From positions 3,562,112 through 3,626,111 of the forward strand of contig WARS01000051.1 in NCBI GenBank assembly GCA_008933995.1: a stretch of 64,000 bases of DNA, written 5' to 3'. The translations under genes were made by a program, and so were the position numbers. Of this stretch, positions 10,501 through 20,133 are shown piece after piece. Source of the DNA: Datnioides undecimradiatus. Its lineage: Eukaryota > Chordata > Actinopteri > Lobotiformes > Datnioididae. The notes beneath the pieces are model-generated. The model had not been told where the DNA came from and made no database searches. It worked only from the letters and a program-made list of their open reading frames with translations. The stretch's first letter is position 1; each line of letters opens with the position of its first letter.

Positions 10501-12399
10501 CTGCACCAATTTTTAGGAAGGTGAACGCTGTAACAGTGCCAGACTCTTTTCCTCTGCCTAGAATCGAGGACTGTATTGATGACATCGATCCAGCAACAGT
10601 GATCACAAAGTTAGATTTGCTCAAAGGTTACTGGTAAGTCCCTTTGACTCAAAGAGCCTCTGATATCTCGGCCTTTGTGACCCCTGACCACTTCCTTCAG
10701 TATACAGTAATGCCATTTGGTGTGAGGAATGCCCCAGCCACTTTCCAGTGTCTGATGCATTTGGTACTAGGTGATGTCCCAAAATGTAATGTTTATCTGG
10801 ACGATGTGGTGGTGTATTCTCACAGTTGGGAAGAACATCTTTCCAGTGTGGAAGAGGTGTTTCGGCGGTTGGCTGCAGCATCATTAACTCTCAACTTAGC
10901 AAAATGTGAATTCGGTGCAGCCACTGTGACCTATCTGGGTAAGCAGGTGGGCCATGGACAGGTTCGGCCAGTGGAAGCTAAGGTGGCAGCTCTACTGTCC
11001 TACCCTGCCCCCACTACCCGGCGTGAGCTTAGGCGTTTCTTGGGCATGGCTGGCTACTACCGAAGCTTCTGCAAGAACTTTTCTGTTGTGGTTGCTCCGT
11101 TGACTAGTTTGTGTAGCCCCAAGGTAGCCTTTACCTGGTCTGATGAATGTCAGCAAGCATTCGAGGCTGCAAAGTCCCTCCTATGCAGTGCCCCTGTTTT
11201 GGCTGCTCCTAACCTGTCCGTTCATTCAAGTTCAAGCGCCACCAGCTGAACTACTCCATGATTGAGAAGGAGGCGCTGGCCATGCTCCTTGCCCTCCAAC
11301 ACTTCGAGGTATGTCGGTTCGACAATTTTCCCTGTTGTGGTGTACACCGACCATAACCCCCTAGTGTTTCTTTGGAGCATGTACAATCGCAACCAGCGGC
11401 TAATGCGCTGGGCTCTGATGGCCCAGGGATTCAACATCGAGATCATGCAGAAGAAGGGGTCAAACAATGTAGTGGCTGACGCGCTTTCACGGGTGTGAGT
11501 TTTTGAAAGTCGTTAAGGTAGAATGGGTGAAGGTAACGGCATCTTGATCATTATTTGCTAAATTTGTGGTGCAGATTTGTGAAGATGCCGTGTAGACAAA
11601 CTATACGTTTGTTTTTATGGGGGGGGGGGGGTGTTACGTAGGGTTGCTGCTCTTTCTCCTCTCTTGAGCAGGTACCCGCCTACCTCATCAAAGGAGATTG
11701 CTCACACCTGAGCTGGTGAAAAGGGTTGTGGCCATAAAACCTGGTGTGCAGCTGGGTTCGCTCTCTCTCGGTGACCAGACGGCAGCAGGTGGCTGTGTGT
11801 GTGCAACCTCTCCTGGAGACGATTTGGTTTTTCCTTTTGAGAGACCATTGTGTTCTTGTGTTTGGTTGGCTTATCTTTTCAGTTCAACTCATCTTTTTGG
11901 TAAATAAAACAGACTTTTGGTTTGCTCTGTCAACCTGCTTCCTCCTCTTTCTCTTCTTTTTGATCCCACCAGAATTAACGTGTTGGGTCCCACACCCCCT
12001 AGACCAAAGTGGGACGTAACAACAAATGTCTCGACAAAAGCTTTTCAACTATCACAACAGCACTTTAAAACGCTTTAAAACTACTGGTATTAGTAAAACT
12101 TGTTATATTTGATAGAACATTGCTGCACAAGGTGAGATGGCTTTTGATACTTCTGATAGCACCTCATATATAGCTTGAGACATTGTGGAATAAATGTACT
12201 CAAGTTAAAAAGAATAGTAGATAACTCTCCAGGTAATACCTGCAGTATCACTGGCACTCACCACCATGTAAAAACTGAGAGGGCTACCTGCATCTTAATT
12301 TAAATGTTTATAATGTTTATATGGACACAAACATGTACTCACACTGGAAATGTGTGCATCCAAGGCATTGGAGTTGTACACTGAGATTGGTGAGGCCAT
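1409..12399 (-). CDS. mtm1: Myotubularin, N-terminal part (four coding exons; gene runs off the left edge)
   Basis: Myotubularin is a lipid 3-phosphatase that removes the D3 phosphate from PI3P and PI(3,5)P2 on endosomes; it is needed for muscle membrane organisation. Four minus-strand exons (57+73+95+111 nt = 336 nt) join without a frame break to give residues 1-112. Phases agree at each junction: 0, 1, 0 and 0. The protein starts [11 protein letters not shown], continues through TSRESLK and [12 protein letters not shown], and enters the PH-GRAM domain with [40 protein letters not shown] and [11 protein letters not shown]. The last segment fits MTM1 better than its paralogue MTMR1, which differs around [12 protein letters not shown]. 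The catalytic cysteine-based phosphatase domain lies beyond position 1. The introns carry Tc1, hAT and LTR elements. The identification rests on remembered family motifs, not a database search. Confidence in the gene is high; in exact exon ends, good. Confidence 0.9.
1520..2569 (-). other. mtm1 intron between third and fourth coding exons
   Basis: AT-rich, with a 25-base T run at 1642-1666. No transposon or gene recognised. Confidence 0.6.
2570..2664 (-). CDS. mtm1: mtm1 third coding exon (PH-GRAM start)
   Basis: 95 nt between acceptor ctgttttcag and donor ACT|GTAAGT. Reads [16 protein letters not shown], then [16 protein letters not shown]. This is the first half of the GRAM domain, which binds phosphoinositides. 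The open frame runs on past the acceptor into the intron, so the frame alone does not define the exon; the splice sites and phase do. Confidence 0.92.
3046..3283 (+). repeat. Dispersed teleost repeat (ggtaaatggactg family)
   Basis: It starts ggtaaatggactg, continues through accactcaaagtgctttta and cacacccatgg, and ends with a block like gctctacctctgagccacagcc that has a tRNA-like look. A second copy of the 5' half is at 42663-42820. It is common in fish genomes; I do not assign a named family. Confidence 0.6.
3303..3957 (+). mobile_element. hAT (Charlie-like) transposon, internally deleted, with 8-bp target duplication
   Basis: The left end is cagtacttctcaa. The right end, reversed, is cagtggttctcaa, an imperfect 13-bp inverted repeat typical of Charlie elements. 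The 8-bp duplication GGTTAATG is exact at 3295-3302 and 3958-3965. At 655 bp the element keeps only the front part of a transposase. It lies in an mtm1 intron. Confidence 0.85.
3435..3948 (+). pseudogene. hAT transposase N-terminal fragment (ZBED/SCAND3-like), frameshifted
   Basis: The first frame reads [16 protein letters not shown] and [10 protein letters not shown] (a BED-type Cys pair). After a shift near 3590 the next frame gives [19 protein letters not shown] (the His part of the zinc finger), [15 protein letters not shown], and [12 protein letters not shown]. This is the N-terminal organisation of hAT transposases related to ZBED5 and SCAND3. The DDE/RNase H core and C-terminal dimerisation domain are absent. 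It is non-coding today. Confidence 0.75.
3966..5402 (-). other. mtm1 intron, no recognised feature
   Basis: Unremarkable unique-looking sequence. I see no gene, transposon terminus or strong repeat. Confidence 0.5.
5403..5475 (-). CDS. mtm1: mtm1 second coding exon
   Basis: 73 nt between acceptor gttttgtag and donor ATAG|GTGAGT. It reads [24 protein letters not shown] and leaves one base (G) that completes an Asp codon with the next exon. TSR and LPGE are shared with the vertebrate MTM1 N-terminus. The entry phase (0) agrees with the start-codon exon. Confidence 0.88.
6249..6654 (+). repeat. Left LTR (406 bp)
   Basis: Starts TGTTACG and ends TGTAACA. It contains a TATA-like cataaaacc and an AATAAA signal near 6536. 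By eye it differs from the right LTR by 10 substitutions plus three small extra segments (6, 3 and 7 bases). Confidence 0.93.
6659..6676 (+). promoter_or_regulatory. Primer-binding site, tRNA-Pro type
   Basis: TGGGGGCTCGTCCGGGAT, four bases after the left LTR. It is the 18-nt site complementary to the 3' end of tRNA-Pro, the primer used for minus-strand DNA synthesis in many gammaretrovirus-like and gypsy-like elements. Confidence 0.85.
7132..8150 (+). pseudogene. gag region of the LTR element, frameshifted
   Basis: The first frame (7132-7485) reads [14 protein letters not shown], then a helical [16 protein letters not shown] segment, and ends at TGA. Between 7560 and 7690 a charged coiled coil ([16 protein letters not shown], then [17 protein letters not shown]) is split over two frames. 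A SCAN-like capsid segment follows: [17 protein letters not shown] in one frame, [13 protein letters not shown] and [11 protein letters not shown] in another. The CCHC zinc knuckle that normally closes gag is absent; sequence jumps from the capsid part to the protease near 8180, suggesting an internal deletion. Confidence 0.75.
7707..9581 (+). pseudogene. gag end, protease and integrase frame (624 codons open)
   Basis: The longest open frame of the window. Residues about 50-150 are SCAN-like capsid. Residues about 170-280 are a retropepsin-like domain in which the expected Asp-Thr-Gly is Asn194-Thr195-Ala196, so the protease is dead. From about residue 430 the integrase begins: a zinc-binding HHCC module ([10 protein letters not shown], then CKTCHTC), then the catalytic core with Asp508 (LDCVGP), Asp567 (QTDQGTNF) and Glu603. 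The D567-x35-E603 spacing is the canonical one, so the triad is preserved. The frame breaks at 9581 and the integrase continues in the next frame. Confidence 0.85.
9559..10060 (+). pseudogene. Integrase C-terminal part with GPY/F module
   Basis: After a frameshift the integrase goes on with [19 protein letters not shown] and [15 protein letters not shown]. It ends with the GPY/F module ([28 protein letters not shown]). A further frameshift at about 10000 separates it from HVNMLKPY. Confidence 0.82.
10215..11220 (+). pseudogene. Reverse transcriptase of the LTR element, broken
   Basis: The N-terminal RT part ([36 protein letters not shown]) ends at a frameshift near 10510. The LDLLKGYW motif (first catalytic Asp) is followed by an in-frame TAA at 10635-10637. 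The same frame then carries [15 protein letters not shown] and the YLDD box at 10794-10805, so both palm-domain Asp residues are still encoded. The thumb and connection ([17 protein letters not shown]) are intact up to 11220. Confidence 0.87.
11222..11498 (+). pseudogene. RNase H of the LTR element, truncated
   Basis: The first DAS motif is deleted at about 11215-11235. What remains is [20 protein letters not shown], then (other frame) [12 protein letters not shown] and [10 protein letters not shown], the end of the gypsy RNase H. It ends with a normal stop, and about 130 bases of untranslated sequence follow before the right LTR. Confidence 0.82.
11619..11631 (+). other. Polypurine tract
   Basis: An uninterrupted G run ends exactly at the TGTTACG start of the right LTR. 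It is the plus-strand primer site. Confidence 0.75.
11632..12021 (+). repeat. Right LTR (390 bp)
   Basis: Same ends as the left LTR (TGTTACG ... GTAACA). It is followed directly by the ACAAA duplication. Confidence 0.93.
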
Positions 12400-12425
12400 T
12401 GCTTAGGGAAGGGGGCTTCCACAGG
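12343..12425 (-). CDS. mtm1: mtm1 exon with start codon (coding 12399-12343)
   Basis: The exon begins after an acceptor (tattttcag) at 12426-12427, giving 26 nt of 5' UTR, and ATG at 12399 reading [11 protein letters not shown]. It ends AGT|GTGAGT, with the donor at 12342-12341. The coding part is 19 codons and ends in phase 0. The short Ser/Asn-rich leader matches the disordered start of myotubularin (MAS...YNS). Because an acceptor lies just upstream of the ATG, a non-coding exon 1 is expected further up, probably near 14.4-14.8 kb. Confidence 0.85.
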
Positions 12426-12661
12426 CTGAAAATAATGGAAAGAGACTGTAATTAGTGTCCTGCAAAGAATCTCCTAGGGGCAGTACAATTGCTCCTAGGG
12501 AAGCTGGGCTCCTATTTTATGAAAGTAATGCCATTTATACAATATTTACCATAAAATTCAGTGTTCCTAACCATCATGGTGACATGACTGTATAAATACT
12601 ACATTAGGATAAACATATATCCAGTGGGGCTCAAGATAAATTATGGACAATTATGATCTCG

Positions 12662-12800
12662 TTAGATTAAGATTTCCTTTATTTGTTCCACAAGGGGTAA
12701 TTTGCAGAGCTGACAGCAGCAAGTAGCAAGATTAGATAGATTGAGAAGAAAAATACAAAACGAGGTAAAGGTAAATGATCAATAAGGATAATAACGACAA
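12662..12800. repeat. Dispersed repeat resembling a reversed LINE 3' tail
   Basis: The block tttcctttatttgttccaca followed by aggggtaatttgcag and gcagc elements resembles a common teleost interspersed family. Assignment is by memory only. Confidence 0.4.
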
Positions 12801-13043
12801 TATAAACTATAGATACAAGGTTATTAACTTGTGCTTTCTAATTATGAAAGTCTGCACCCAAAAATTATGTTTAATGATATTAGCAAAGGAAAAATTATTT
12901 TCCAAGGTGACTAGAGAGTTGTGTCAAAATGAGTAGCAGATTAGCAGACGAGATCCCAATCTCCAACATCTAAACAGCCCTTAAAATGACAACTGACAAA
13001 TGACAAAAACAGTTTAATCAATTATAACATGGAGAGATTAACA

Positions 13044-13815
13044 TCAGATTATTAGAGAAAGAAGTTTTGTTTCATATCCATCTATTCTATAATCTTGTTT
13101 TCCATATGGGTCTGTGTTTAGAAACTGTATGAGATTTTTGCTAATAGAAAGATGGCAAATATTAATACTGATGTATCTCCACTCTGTCTGCAGCAGGTCT
13201 CTCCAATCTTCAAACAGGTTCTTTAAATTTGTTATGCAGTGGTATAGGATTTCTTCTCTTCTTTGGTTGGTCACTGCAGTCTGTACACTGACACTGACAC
13301 TGCAGGTCCAATTAACTGCAAAGTGCACTGTGTGGATGGGAGGGTTAGCATTCATTTGTAGCACACCAAGCCACAGCTTCAGTGTGTCCAACAAAGACCA
13401 CCTATGAATATTAAAACGTTCCATAATATATTGATGGAAATGAGCAACCACAAACCATTGTTTTTGATCTTGTAGATGAGGCTAAACTATGATTTCTGTA
13501 CTTCCACCTCTCTCTCATGTTTCCTAAGTCATCTTTCTGCAACTGAGCATTCTCATAATGATCAGGGAATTTCAGAGCCACACTTCTCCTCTGTTTAATA
13601 ACTGTGCCTGGCAATTTTAACAATCTAAGTCTCTCAGTGGGAAAAACAATCATATTAATGGATGTACATTGACAGGACACATTATTAACTATTCTTCTTT
13701 GTAGATTGTATTTCCTGGCTAAAGGATCTCTAAATATTGATCTTTTGTCCCAGTAGTCATTCAGACATGAAAACAAACTACAACTGAAACGTCTTTTAAT
13801 GCCAAAAGCTATCAT
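13044..13815 (-). other. Unidentified frameshifted reading frame (134 + 135 codons)
   Basis: Two overlapping minus-strand frames, 13815-13411 and 13451-13044, look like one reading frame broken by a shift near 13430. The first is basic and Cys/Arg-containing (KRRFSCSLFSCLNDYWDKR, PTERLRLLKLPGTVIKQRR). The second is more helical (HRWSLLDTLKLWLGVLQM, NLKNLFEDWRDLLQTEWR). The near-continuous openness over 770 bases of AT-rich sequence is more than I expect by chance. I do not recognise a family. It lies in the putative first intron of mtm1. It could be a retrogene, transposon remnant or chance. Confidence 0.35.
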
Positions 13816-14339
13816 GATGCCAAGACACTATATGGTTGAAATGTCTGCGTTTGATTTGTTTTTTCACAAAATAATATGCTGTAGTGAAAAACAAAACAAA
13901 AACAGTTGTTGTAAAAACATGGCCAATAATATAAACCATGCTTATGTACTGATCTAGTTCTGTTATAGAAAAGTTAGTGCATAAAGTGAAACCAACAGCA
14001 CAGTCTGCACAGGCTCAATTGGTCAGGTTGCAATGTGTATCACAAACTCTATCAAAGACTAATAAATGACTGGACATTTGTTAACCCCGTACTTTGTTTG
14101 ACCAACCTTAGGTCTGGAGCTGTTTCTGAACTACTGATCTATTGTACAGTTTATATAGTATAACTTGACGAGTAAAAGTAGTATAGATTTGAATACGGCG
14201 GAAACAGTCACATTTCGACAAGACAGACTATTTGATTTTATTTGTGAGCTTAAACAGGTAACATGACAATATCGTGTGAGCTGATGTATAATACATGTTT
14301 TCAGTATGATCAGATAAGATGTACAGTGTAATTTATGGT

Positions 14340-14900
14340 GTTACGTTAAGCTAGCGTCCTCCACGAACTAACAAAGCCTGGTAGCGGCGAACTGTTTACC
14401 CGGTGCCATGGTATGAAAGGGTTGCTTTCAGTCCTTTTCACTACCACAAACGCAGTCGGCAAATGAACCGGGTTGTATTCGTGGGGAAATTTGAGCATAC
14501 TAAATAGTAACTCGCAGGGTTGAGAAAAACAAAGCTCGCTCCAAACCCTGAACTTTTCCAAGTTAGCCATTCCATTTGACAGAGCTTTGGAGTTGCACCA
14601 GGAAATAGCGAAGGCCTTGACGGACGACAGCTTGTTCAAGGTGAAATTCGCGCTACTTATGACCCACAGTGCACATAAACCTCCGAGGAACAGCTCCGAA
14701 GAACACCTGATATTGACTCGGGTAGCCCCGTTGTGGTCAAATGTCTCAACTTACCCGCAAAGTGCGATTCTCCCGTGGCTGGATGTCGATCTGTTACCCT
14801 CAAGCCACAGCAGGAACTTAGTCATGTCACGTGCTGAGCTGTCACAGCGTGGATTGGATAATTGTCCTATTGGACCTTGCAAGGAATGCAGGGAAATGTA
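14340..14900 (-). promoter_or_regulatory. mtm1: Possible mtm1 promoter and non-coding exon 1
   Basis: This block has more GC and CpG than its surroundings (for example tagcggcgaac, acggacgacag, gctgagctgtcacagcg). Two ATTGG motifs near 14853-14875 are CCAAT boxes on the minus strand. A minus-strand donor candidate CGG|GTAAAC sits at 14399-14398. The start-codon exon of mtm1 has an acceptor just 5' of its ATG, so an upstream non-coding exon is needed. There is no direct evidence for the start site, and the block could equally serve a plus-strand transcript. Confidence 0.4.
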
Positions 14901-14993
14901 GTTTTCAATGAGGAGAAGCCCTTACTGACAAGATATGATGACATGCACTGCATCTGGAGGAACTTACTTGGCTTGGTGTAATACTACTACTGC

Positions 14994-15048
<55 letters not shown>
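14994..15048. repeat. (TAA)n microsatellite, 55 bp
   Basis: Uninterrupted trinucleotide run. Confidence 0.95.
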
Positions 15049-15049
<1 letters not shown>

Positions 15050-15050
15050 C

Positions 15051-15290
15051 ATTAAATTTATATTGCACTTTACAGGACGCTCTAAGAATCTTTTACAACA
15101 TAAGCAAACAGAAATTTAACAAGAAGCTTAGAAGGGGTGAGTGAGATGAAATTGGGGGAGCTGTCAGAGAAAGGCAAGTTTGAAGAGGTGTGTTTTTAGA
15201 GCTTGTTTGAAGGTGGTGAGCGAGGTTGGGTGTTTGATGTGGTTGGGGAAGAAAATTATTTTGTGCACACAACAACAAGGGAAATTATGG
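15051..15290. repeat. Dispersed repeat (ttatattgcactttacagg family)
   Basis: It has the teleost LINE-derived pattern: a start like tatattgcactttacaggacgctctaag, then a G-rich stretch with gtgtttttagagcttg and gaggttgggtg. Family not named. Confidence 0.45.
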
Positions 15291-15299
15291 TCAACTTGC

Positions 15300-18160
15300 T
15301 GTTTTCTCAGGCGCAACCATGTATAGTATATAGTATTGATCTTGTGTATCCATTCTCCTTTTCTTTATTTTAACAAAACAAATAATACAATATATGATTT
15401 AAATATCTTTGAATACATGTGTCTAAATGATTTGTGTGACAATAAATGGAAAACAAATTACAAAGCAAAAGGAATGAGCCATAATTTATCAAGGGGTAAA
15501 AGGTAAACTTCGCTAACTAACACAGTGAAAATTTTAAAATTAGTAAAATGTGTTATCGGTTTTGTTTTTGAGTCTGTCTGTCATCAGGAAACACAGAATT
15601 TTTTTTTTACATCAGGATATGAAAATGCCCAGGAAATGACAGATACTCAGAGGAGTTTTACAAAACCTTCAAACTATTTGGTCAAATTTTGTGTGAATTT
15701 TTAATGGATTTTGATAAAAGTGCGTCCTCCCTTATGGCACTCTTCAATTCTGAGCTTACTGAGTGTAGCTCAAACAAACTAATTTCTTTAAGTTGTTATC
15801 AGTTGGTTTTTTTTGTTTTTTTCAAAACTAAAAAATAACCATATTTACTACATTTTAAACTTGTCAGATAAAACAGCTATTATGCACTTTATCAAATAAA
15901 GTGTGACTTGAGTTTGTTAGATGCCTCATCAAAGAGCAAAAGTTAATGTTATACCTAATTTTAAATTGTCATATATATATATGAAATAATACAAGAAATG
16001 TGCAAAATGTACAATCAATAAATTGTTAGAATCAATGTGTTGTTATCTGAAATAGTCATTTTGAAGAGAGCTGAAAGATCAACTCTTTTAGAAATTAGAT
16101 TAGATTTCCACAAATATTTGCCTTTGTCAAAAACATGTCACCTTTTTCAATGGTAATTGTTGAAATTTTACAACCAGTCTGTAGGCTAAATAAAATGATC
16201 TAGAATCCTAATTACCCATGTTGAAAGTTTTTAACCATTGCTCTCATTTTCACTTACTGTGTACTTGAGGTATAGGCACATTGGAGGAAGAGAAATCCAA
16301 ATGTTCCTTTTACATTATTCAGTCATACCAGTACAAAACAGTTCCAATACACTTGATGCCCATTGAGGCATAGCAAGGAAGTGGTTGGACTAAAGTCATC
16401 AAAGGATCCATGAAAGACCATCCTCCAACCCTCTACTTTAAGGTTTCCAACTATATGCCTGTGGGATAATATTGCATGTTAATAAAACTACAAGAAGAAT
16501 TGCCACCATGGTAAATAATGTTCGTACAGAATGGGTTCCTTACTCACTTAACTAGTTTAAATTACATATTTAAAAACTCTCTTTCCAGAGAGAATATGCT
16601 CATTACACAAGCAAATGCCCTGGTCAGACCTCAGAGGGTTGTTCTAATAGTAATACTATTTACACCAAGATCTGCTCATTATCCAGGACAAAAGGAATAT
16701 CATTATTTTTCAGTGCTGAAAAATCATGGGGGTATGTGTTTAATCTCTGTATCCTTCCAATAGATTTGCTTTACATGTAAAGGTATGTTAAATGCATTGT
16801 ACTGTATTTCTGTGTGCAATTTAAACACATTGTCACATTGTGTTAAAAGCTAGTAAGCTTTTCTACTAGAGAAAGAATATATATAAAAGCATACATAACT
16901 GTATTATCATAATCTGTTTTCAAAGAACAGAAATATCACAGAACTATAATATTAGGAAATACTCACCATAATTGATTGGGAGTTTGAATATTGTAAATTC
17001 ATTGTTGAATTGCGTGGTGGGTTAGCTTTGAAAGATTTCTAAGAATATCAGTTGAGGCATTAGACATTTAGGCAGATATTAGACAGGTCAGTGGTCCAAT
17101 TTCAAGTTGCTGTCTGCACTTGTACAATGTATTCCTGATCCTAGAGTAGAGCTGTTCTTAGCCAATTAATTTGAAGGGATAAACAGTACGTAATTTGCTC
17201 ATGTAGTATGTTCTACTGACAGCAACCAGGACCAGTTCTGATTGTTGGGGGTACTCTTGAGGTAAACATAGCCCTTGTTCACCTCCAATGATCTTGAGAT
17301 TTTATATAAATTGATGATGGATCAAAACCACTCATATACTATATATATGTGCACATGAACTTCCTTGACTTTTAGTCCCTTCTAACTGCTGGCTAATTGA
17401 AATAAACAACAACAAAAATCTGTTTGCATACAGCAAGGTGAGAATAATCTTTCCAAAAACATGCTATTATATCCCATGCTGTCATTTTTTCTTCTAATGT
17501 TCAGCACACACTGAATTGCCCTGGTGAAAAAAAAATAGTAATGTCCTCCTCATTACCATGAACTTGCAGTAAAAAACTGAACTTGAAAAAGAAGGTGATG
17601 ATAAAAATCATGTCTACATTGCTAGAATTCAAACAAAACTGTAAAGCTGTCCTTAAAAGTACTTGATTTTGTTTTGTCCTTTTTCACAATTCTGTTTATC
17701 AGTAGAATATCCTAATCAAGTTAAGTGAAGATTTTGTCTTTGTTCTCTTGGAAGCAGTTGAACAAACACTTTTGGTCGTGGTCATTTCCACTCATAGGTC
17801 AGGGATTTTATTTAATTACTTAAAGGGGGGTAATAATTTGGACCTTAACTGTTTTATTACTTCTCATGTAACAGTTAGTGAACCTTACTACCCGACTTTT
17901 TACATTTTCCATCCTATTATAACGTCGTAATGTTAATCTGTAGTTCTTATGCAATGCATCCCCCCACCCCTAACCCCATTTTTATTGGTTTCCATATAAC
18001 AAGGGTGCCACAGATTAAACCCAAATAAATCATCCCAGTATCTTACAGACGAAATGGAGCCACATAATAAAGCATTGGCAGAATGGCAATAATCACATTT
18101 TTCTGACCCAGCAGGGGTTTGAATAATATAATGTATAATATTGTGGCAGCACAGCATATA
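15300..18160. other. Intergenic, no recognised feature
   Basis: AT-rich, apparently unique sequence. Short open frames here (16518-16763, 17748-17930) have no recognisable motif. Confidence 0.5.
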
Positions 18161-18235
18161 GATTAAGTATTACTTCCTGTGTTCTCCAGGGGTTGTTTTG
18201 ATTTAAAAAACGACATCCATTTTATCAGCCTCTTA

Positions 18236-18600
18236 AGTGAGATGTGTAACAAGTGAAACCAGGGTTGGACCCAAAAGCAGTACACGGACAAATGGACACA
18301 AAATACCTTTAATATTAAAGTAGTTTTTGTACACAAGAGGTGAGTCAATGAGGAAACAGTACAAAAATGGAAGATAAAAGGTAAGGTCAGGTTCAGATCA
18401 GGTTCAATACATGTAAGGCACAAGGAAGACTTATGAGGAAACAGTGCTGGTGCAAGGAGATGAAAGATGAACTGGCACAGAAAGGAGGGAAGGGAATACT
18501 TTGGGCAAGAAGTGGAGAACCTTAAATGAAACAACTAGTGAGTAACAAAATTAAACAGGAAAACAAGACATTAAACATTAGCAAAAATAAAAAAAAACAC
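18236..18600. repeat. Dispersed teleost repeat (accagggttggacccaaaag family)
   Basis: It contains accagggttggacccaaaag, acaagaggtgagtcaatgag and an A-rich end, a pattern I recall from many fish genomes. The 123-codon minus-strand frame inside it is not a gene. Confidence 0.4.
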
Positions 18601-19149
18601 CTATTGTGTTGTTTGTATTATATTTGCTACGTTGGTTTCTGACACCTCTATCTTATCATCATGATCAATACTTTCCTTAAAAACCTGATGTATATGACTT
18701 GATTGCCCTCTAGTGGATTATCATTTCACTGCAGGCAGTGGAAGGGCTTTTTTTGGCCTTTTCAAAATGGCCGCTGTCATTAAATCATCCACACACTTTT
18801 GGCAGGAAAATCTTTGCTAATTTTCAAGAAGTTACAGTAAGAATAACATTTATATTGTTACTCATATTTTATGTATTGAAAAAAAAATCATAATTACTTA
18901 CTAATTCATTCTTTATATTACAGTAAAATCATGTTAAAAAATGCGTGTATCAAATTTGATACCGCAGGTATAAAAGGTGCTTTATCCCTAACGGTCATGT
19001 CACATGTAACGTAATCAATATCATGCCTACCACAATACAAACAGACACTATTTTGATGATTTAATTAATCTAATTAATGACTGAAATGCTATCTTAAAAT
19101 ACATTTTGGCTGTTTTCACAATAGCAATAGCTATGTTATATTGACCAGT

Positions 19150-20130
19150 TTGTTATGTGTGTATTTTTAGATGCCAAAAGGAATAGAGGAAGAAGAGGAA
19201 AAAGAAAGTTAATTGAAAATGTCATAAACATGATAATAGATGACAACTGAAGTGACATGGAGGGGAAGATGATCAGCAACATGAGGAGGAATGGACTCCT
19301 CAGGCCATGCATGAAGTTCAGATAGCAGGAAACTGCAGAATAAACAAACCTATACAGTGTACAAAAAGAGGGCAACTCAGTAAACACATATGCCAAAGAG
19401 ATAGAGCAGGTTCTATGTACATGTATATGGGGTTAGTACAGATGTCCTGTGTGAGAGCCTATTGGGTGATAGAGACAAAGCTCCCTGCATTTTGTGATGT
19501 GATATCTCGAGATTGGTTTCTGAAATTACTGACACTGATTCACTTTAAGGACAACCTCAGTGTGTCTAATGATGGAAAGAAAAAAAACATGGTTACAAAA
19601 AGTTAGAGAACAATTTCTCTGCATATCCCCCGAAGAATGCCATGCAGTTGATGAAATTATAGTGCCATTCAAGGGAAAATCAATGGATGTCAGAGTGAAC
19701 CAGGACAACGACATCATTGTAAGATGATACGATAACAAAGCAGAATCTGATTTCCTCTTTTGTTGGCATTGAATCTGTGGGAACTGTGAAATGCTGGGAT
19801 TGCAAATCCAAAACTCACGTAATTGTTCCCAGACGTGCCATTTTTGAAACATATAAGAAGATCATGGGAGGTATTGATCTCTTTGATATGCTGTCTGCAC
19901 TTTACAAGTTCAGCTTTAGATCCCGAAGATGTTACATGTACCATGTGGCACACTGTTACAGTGGACGTCATCAATGTGTGGAACCTCTACAGAAGAGACC
20001 AGAAGAAGCTAGAGCCCCAAATAAACCTCGTGTCCCAATCTGCCAAAGGACTGGGCTCACCATGAGTAGGGAGCACCCTGGTGAGCCATACTGCTGTGGA
20101 CACAGATCACTAGGACTTTGTCTCTCAATT
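19150..20130 (+). pseudogene. piggyBac (PGBD4-like) transposase remnant
   Basis: The segment GLVQMSCVRAYWVIETKLP and CDVISRDWFLKLLTLIHFKDN matches the conserved N-terminal part of piggyBac transposases. ECHAVDEIIVPFKGK carries the first catalytic Asp. After stops and a gap, GTVKCWDCKSKTHVIVPR and MGGIDLFDMLSALYKFSFRSR carry the third Asp region. The tail VINVWNLYRRDQKK lies in yet another frame. The stretch with the second Asp (about 200 residues) is deleted. The C-terminal Cys-rich finger and both terminal repeats were not found; gccctctagtgg at about 18705 might be a left end. Confidence 0.8.
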
Positions 20131-20133
20131 TAA

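Larger units (their letters stand above)
6249..12021 (+). mobile_element. Ty3/gypsy LTR retrotransposon of the Gmr1 type (integrase before RT), defective
   Basis: Two LTRs (6249-6654 and 11632-12021) begin TGTTACG and end GTAACA, flanked by an exact 5-bp duplication ACAAA (6244-6248, 12022-12026). The 18-nt primer-binding site follows the left LTR and a G-rich tract precedes the right one. The order inside is gag, protease, integrase, reverse transcriptase, RNase H. Integrase upstream of RT is the copia-like order known from Gmr1 elements of fish and other deuterostomes. Several frameshifts, stops and deletions make this copy non-autonomous. It lies antisense within the large mtm1 intron. No env-like frame is seen. 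Confidence 0.9.

Noticed and set aside
14587-14901. Plus-strand 104-codon frame as a gene
   Set aside because: No motif; it lies in the CpG-richer block more easily explained as a promoter and 5' exon of mtm1. Not excluded.
18163-18534. 123-codon minus-strand frame
   Set aside because: It coincides with a dispersed repeat and contains only hydrophobic, Pro/Ser-rich sequence without motifs.
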